Part shown: piece after piece, positions 5,281 to 7,408 of the stretch
Position numbering within the stretch: position 1 is the stretch's first letter
Layout of the letters: each line of letters opens with the position of its first letter
NCBI GenBank assembly: GCA_964478995.1
Contig: CAYZJY010000087.1
Coordinates: 1-7,408 of the forward strand
Source of the DNA: NZWG01 sp964478995
Lineage (GTDB): Bacteria > Fidelibacterota > Marinisomatia > Marinisomatales > UBA1611
Length of the DNA: 7,408 nucleotides
Reading direction: 5' to 3'
Made by a program: the position numbers and the translations under genes
The notes under the pieces: generated by a model
Told to the model about the DNA's origin: nothing
Database searches by the model: none
Seen by the model: only the letters and a program-made list of their open reading frames with translations

Positions 5281-6804
5281 ATGGGACTTCAAACAATCTT
5301 AACATGGAAAACATCTTTGATAAATGAATCAAAAAAATTGATTGGTCCATTTCTGATCGATCTCAAGAATAGATTTAGAGAGATCGCAGGGGATGATCAG
5401 TTAATTGACAAGGATGAGTTTAGAAATGGATTGGGGATATCCAACAACGATATATCCGATAGACTATTTGACATATTTGACCAAGATGATAGTGGCTCCA
5501 TTGATTATGATGAATTCATGGGTGGAATACGATCAATGGTTGAAGGTACAGATAAAGATAAGATCAAATTTGCTTTTCAATTACACGACCTTGACAATAA
5601 TGGTTATATTGATCGTGATGAGTTAAAAGCACTGATCCAACAAAGTTTTTTTGAGAATCAAGTTGATTATGATGAATTTCAATTAGATCTTTTGGTAGAC
5701 GAGTTCTTTGACCGAGCCGATAAGGACATGAGTGGTACCATTGATTACAATGAATTTTTAGATATTGCTAATGAATACCCAGGTTTCATGGAAGGCTTTG
5801 CTGTGAATCCTGTCCATTGGCTTGTACCAGACCGTTACGAAGAAAAACAAAGTGACCTGGTTAAGAAAAAGGATCGTCTGTTCCGGTCCAATATTCAGGT
5901 TCAAGACATAGGTCTATTTCAATGGCTCTTGATTCCGAGGCTTATATTTTTATATAATGTTTTAGTGAATAGGAGAAAGAATCGTGTATACGTTGGTCTT
6001 CAGTCCATAAGATTACTTCCATCCAAGGTCCTTGAGATCACCATATCTTCACCGGAGGAATTTACTTTTAATCCAGGAGACTATCTTTACCTGAACTGTA
6101 AGGAAATATCATCAACAGAGTGGTACCCATTTAACATAATAAAAGAAACTGAGGTCGGGGACCTTATCCTCCACGTCAAATCAAATAATTTTTGGGCGGA
6201 AAGATTGTATGACTCCACTCTTGAGACTGTTGGGCAGGATACCACACTGGACTGGTCAGTGAGAATTGATGGCCCGTATGGTTCTTCAAGTCTGAGTATC
6301 TTGGATACCCAGCATGCGATCATGGTTGGTGCTGGTCATGGTATTTCGCGGATGGCGCCAATTCTGCAAGACATAGTAATGAAAGTCAAGGAACAGCCTG
6401 ATGTGGTAAACTTAATAAAAGTTGATCTATACTGGATCATTGAGGATAGATCTTACTTTGAATGGTTTACAAAAATGTTAAAGGATATTGAGGTCGATGG
6501 TGATATTGGTTTCTTTAACTATCATATTTTCTTTTTAGATAGATCACCAGAAGACATATCTAGGAAAATGATGTACATGTCAACAAATGTGAATAGTAAT
6601 GAGACCAATATTTCAATGGTGGACAACCTTTGGAGCAGATCCAGATTTGGCATGCCAGAATGGGGCAAGGAACTCACTCAGGTTTGTTCAGACAATCAGG
6701 ATCTTGATTCCAAGGTGTTTTACAGTGGTCCCATTAGGTTTGCAAGATCTCTAAAGAGAGAATGTAAAAGTTTAGGTATTGATTTCAATAGGGGTTCGTT
6801 TTAG
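5281..6804 (+). CDS. EF-hand NOX5-like FAD/NAD(P)H oxidoreductase lacking the heme transmembrane domain
   Basis: The protein has 507 residues. The first ~165 hold a degenerate EF-hand (about 36-46) and three perfect calcium loops of pattern D-x-D-x-[SN]-G-x-I-D-x-x-E at 67-78, 103-114 and 147-158. G-F-M-E (168-171) and H-W-L (179-181) match the sequence just after the EF-hands of NOX5. From 214 it resumes with Q-W-L-L-I-P, L-L-P-S-K-V (245-250), N-P-G-D-Y-L-Y-L-N (264-272), E-W-Y-P-F-N-I (280-286), I-D-G-P-Y-G (329-334), G-A-G-H-G-I (350-355), V-F-Y-S-G-P (479-484) and a terminal Phe. This is the NOX5 dehydrogenase module. The roughly 170-residue six-helix heme domain is absent; only one hydrophobic stretch (212-229) remains. 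Expected chemistry is calcium-regulated NAD(P)H oxidation through FAD, with an unknown acceptor. Key motifs deviate: H-P-F-T is Y-P-F-N, C-G-P is S-G-P, and the T-P after the nucleotide loop is S-R. It may therefore be a calcium sensor rather than an enzyme. Confidence 0.85.
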   Translation: MGLQTILTWKTSLINESKKLIGPFLIDLKNRFREIAGDDQLIDKDEFRNGLGISNNDISDRLFDIFDQDDSGSIDYDEFMGGIRSMVEGTDKDKIKFAFQLHDLDNNGYIDRDELKALIQQSFFENQVDYDEFQLDLLVDEFFDRADKDMSGTIDYNEFLDIANEYPGFMEGFAVNPVHWLVPDRYEEKQSDLVKKKDRLFRSNIQVQDIGLFQWLLIPRLIFLYNVLVNRRKNRVYVGLQSIRLLPSKVLEITISSPEEFTFNPGDYLYLNCKEISSTEWYPFNIIKETEVGDLILHVKSNNFWAERLYDSTLETVGQDTTLDWSVRIDGPYGSSSLSILDTQHAIMVGAGHGISRMAPILQDIVMKVKEQPDVVNLIKVDLYWIIEDRSYFEWFTKMLKDIEVDGDIGFFNYHIFFLDRSPEDISRKMMYMSTNVNSNETNISMVDNLWSRSRFGMPEWGKELTQVCSDNQDLDSKVFYSGPIRFARSLKRECKSLGIDFNRGSF

Positions 6805-6823
6805 TTGCACATGATCAAATGAT

Positions 6824-6852
6824 CAAGGAGAGGCACTGCATGCCTCTCCTTG
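6824..6852. terminator. Perfect 12-bp hairpin between convergent genes
   Basis: CAAGGAGAGGCA (6824-6835) and TGCCTCTCCTTG (6841-6852) are perfect inverted repeats around CTGCA. The hairpin lies 20 bp after the NOX5-like stop and 15 bp from the convergent hsp20 stop. No T-run follows on either strand, so it may be an atypical terminator or a 3'-end stabiliser for both mRNAs. Confidence 0.65.
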
Positions 6853-6866
6853 TAATCAAACCACCC

Positions 6867-7307
6867 CTAGTTGATCTTTATTTCCCTTTTTGTTGATAAG
6901 ACGGTCTCAAGTTTTGGTAATTCTATTTTCAATATGCCATCCTTGAATTTAGCTGTGACTTTTTTCTCATTTACAGACTCAGGTAAATTGAATGTTCGGA
7001 CAAAAGAACCATGTGCCCTCTCACGATAGTGATAAAGATTCGATGTTTGATCGGTGTCTTCGGCTCTCTGTCCTGATATTGTAAGAACATCATTAGAGAT
7101 ATTTACTTCAATATCCTTTTTTACAAGTCCTGGCATGTCTGCTGTTATTTTAAATGAATTATCTGTCTCATTTACATCCACTGCAGGCGACCATTTAGAA
7201 CTTACCTTTGCAGGTAAATTCCAGTCTGCATTAAAAACTGAATTGACCATGTTGTCCATGTCATCAAAAATGCTCATTGGTCTAGGTTTCCATTTAATTA
7301 GTGTCAT
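6867..7307 (-). CDS. hsp20: Small heat-shock protein, Hsp20/alpha-crystallin family
   Basis: This is an ATP-independent holdase chaperone of 146 residues, the usual length for bacterial class A small heat-shock proteins. It starts with a variable arm (M-S-I-F-D-D-M-D, residues 11-18). The alpha-crystallin domain runs from about 40 to 132. It carries W-S-P-A-V-D-V-N-E, A-D-M-P-G-L (56-61), V-L-T-I-S-G (74-79), R-E-R-A-H-G-S-F-V-R-T-F-N-L-P (95-109) and the A-x(4)-G-I-L signature, A-K-F-K-D-G-I-L (119-126). The C-terminal anchor I-K-I (143-145) is present, so oligomerisation should be normal. It binds unfolding cytoplasmic proteins under stress. ATG 7307 has the best Shine-Dalgarno in the window. 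The gene is monocistronic here and converges on the NOX5-like gene. I see nothing odd in the protein. Confidence 0.95.
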   Translation of the reverse strand: MTLIKWKPRPMSIFDDMDNMVNSVFNADWNLPAKVSSKWSPAVDVNETDNSFKITADMPGLVKKDIEVNISNDVLTISGQRAEDTDQTSNLYHYRERAHGSFVRTFNLPESVNEKKVTAKFKDGILKIELPKLETVLSTKREIKIN

Positions 7308-7314
7308 TATTTTG

Positions 7315-7320
7315 CTCCTT
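7315..7320 (-). promoter_or_regulatory. Strong ribosome binding site of hsp20
   Basis: On the minus strand this reads AAGGAG, 7 nt before the ATG at 7307. It is a near-perfect Shine-Dalgarno and fixes the start. It stands out because the other genes here have weak or no such site. Confidence 0.85.
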
Positions 7321-7328
7321 TTTAAGGT

Positions 7329-7376
7329 TTATTAATTTTCTAAACTATATACGTCAATTAGAGTGCCAGAGGTCAA
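7329..7376 (-). promoter_or_regulatory. Candidate hsp20 promoter region
   Basis: Three overlapping readings are possible on the minus strand. Sigma70-like: TTGACG (7357-7352), 17 bp, TAATAA (7334-7329). A second: TTGACC (7376-7371), 19 bp, TATATA (7351-7346). Sigma54-like: TGGCAC (7368-7363), 5 bp, TTGAC (7357-7353), with GA where GC is expected at -12. No full CIRCE operator is present. Which is used cannot be decided by eye. Confidence 0.35.
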
Positions 7377-7408
7377 ATGTAGTACATTAATTCAGGGTGT
7401 ATGAATAA

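Noticed and set aside
7352..7368. CIRCE operator (HrcA) upstream of hsp20
   Set aside because: A half-like GGCACTC is present on the minus strand, but the GAGTGCTAA partner after 9 nt is missing.

Overview
The window looks like a bacterial chromosome segment from the FCB supergroup. A marine Marinimicrobia (SAR406)-like or related lineage fits best. The main evidence is the partial first gene, which ends in a secretion-sorting domain with the N-Y-P-N-P-F-N-P signature typical of Marinimicrobia, Ignavibacteria, Calditrichaeota and Bacteroidota. The DNA is moderately AT-rich, most genes lack a clear Shine-Dalgarno, and the tetramer GATC is strongly over-represented. The taxonomic call is inference.

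Layout, left to right. (1) 1-506 (+): 3' end of a secreted protein with a C-terminal sorting/FlgD-like domain. (2) 587-1696 (+): an exported protein of the 5'-nucleotidase/metallophosphatase superfamily. It is interrupted by one in-frame TGA at 707-709, inside a C-G-(TGA)-P motif. Directly downstream is a hairpin with a GGTCT apical loop, 18 nt after the TGA. I read it as a selenoprotein with Sec at residue 41. An ordinary gene caller would start at TTG 722 and lose the signal peptide and the motif. (3) 1780-2319 (+): an LPP20-family lipoprotein, followed by a bidirectional terminator. (4) On the minus strand, a cystathionine beta-synthase core (4275-5228) runs into a membrane-anchored GH1 glycosidase fused to a TlpA-like thioredoxin domain (2410-4305); the two genes overlap by 31 nt. 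(5) Divergent from cbs, 5281-6804 (+) encodes a NOX5-like protein with three perfect EF-hands and the FAD/NADPH dehydrogenase module but no heme-binding transmembrane domain. (6) A perfect 12-bp hairpin separates it from a convergent small heat-shock protein (6867-7307, -).

Several genes have a redox theme: Sec/Cys motif, cystathionine beta-synthase, thioredoxin-fused glycosidase, calcium-binding NAD(P)H dehydrogenase-like protein. Only cbs and the glycosidase fusion are physically coupled, so one shared pathway is not shown. The strongest candidates for undescribed biology are the selenocysteine-containing metallophosphatase homolog, the heme-less NOX5-like protein and the GH1-TlpA fusion.
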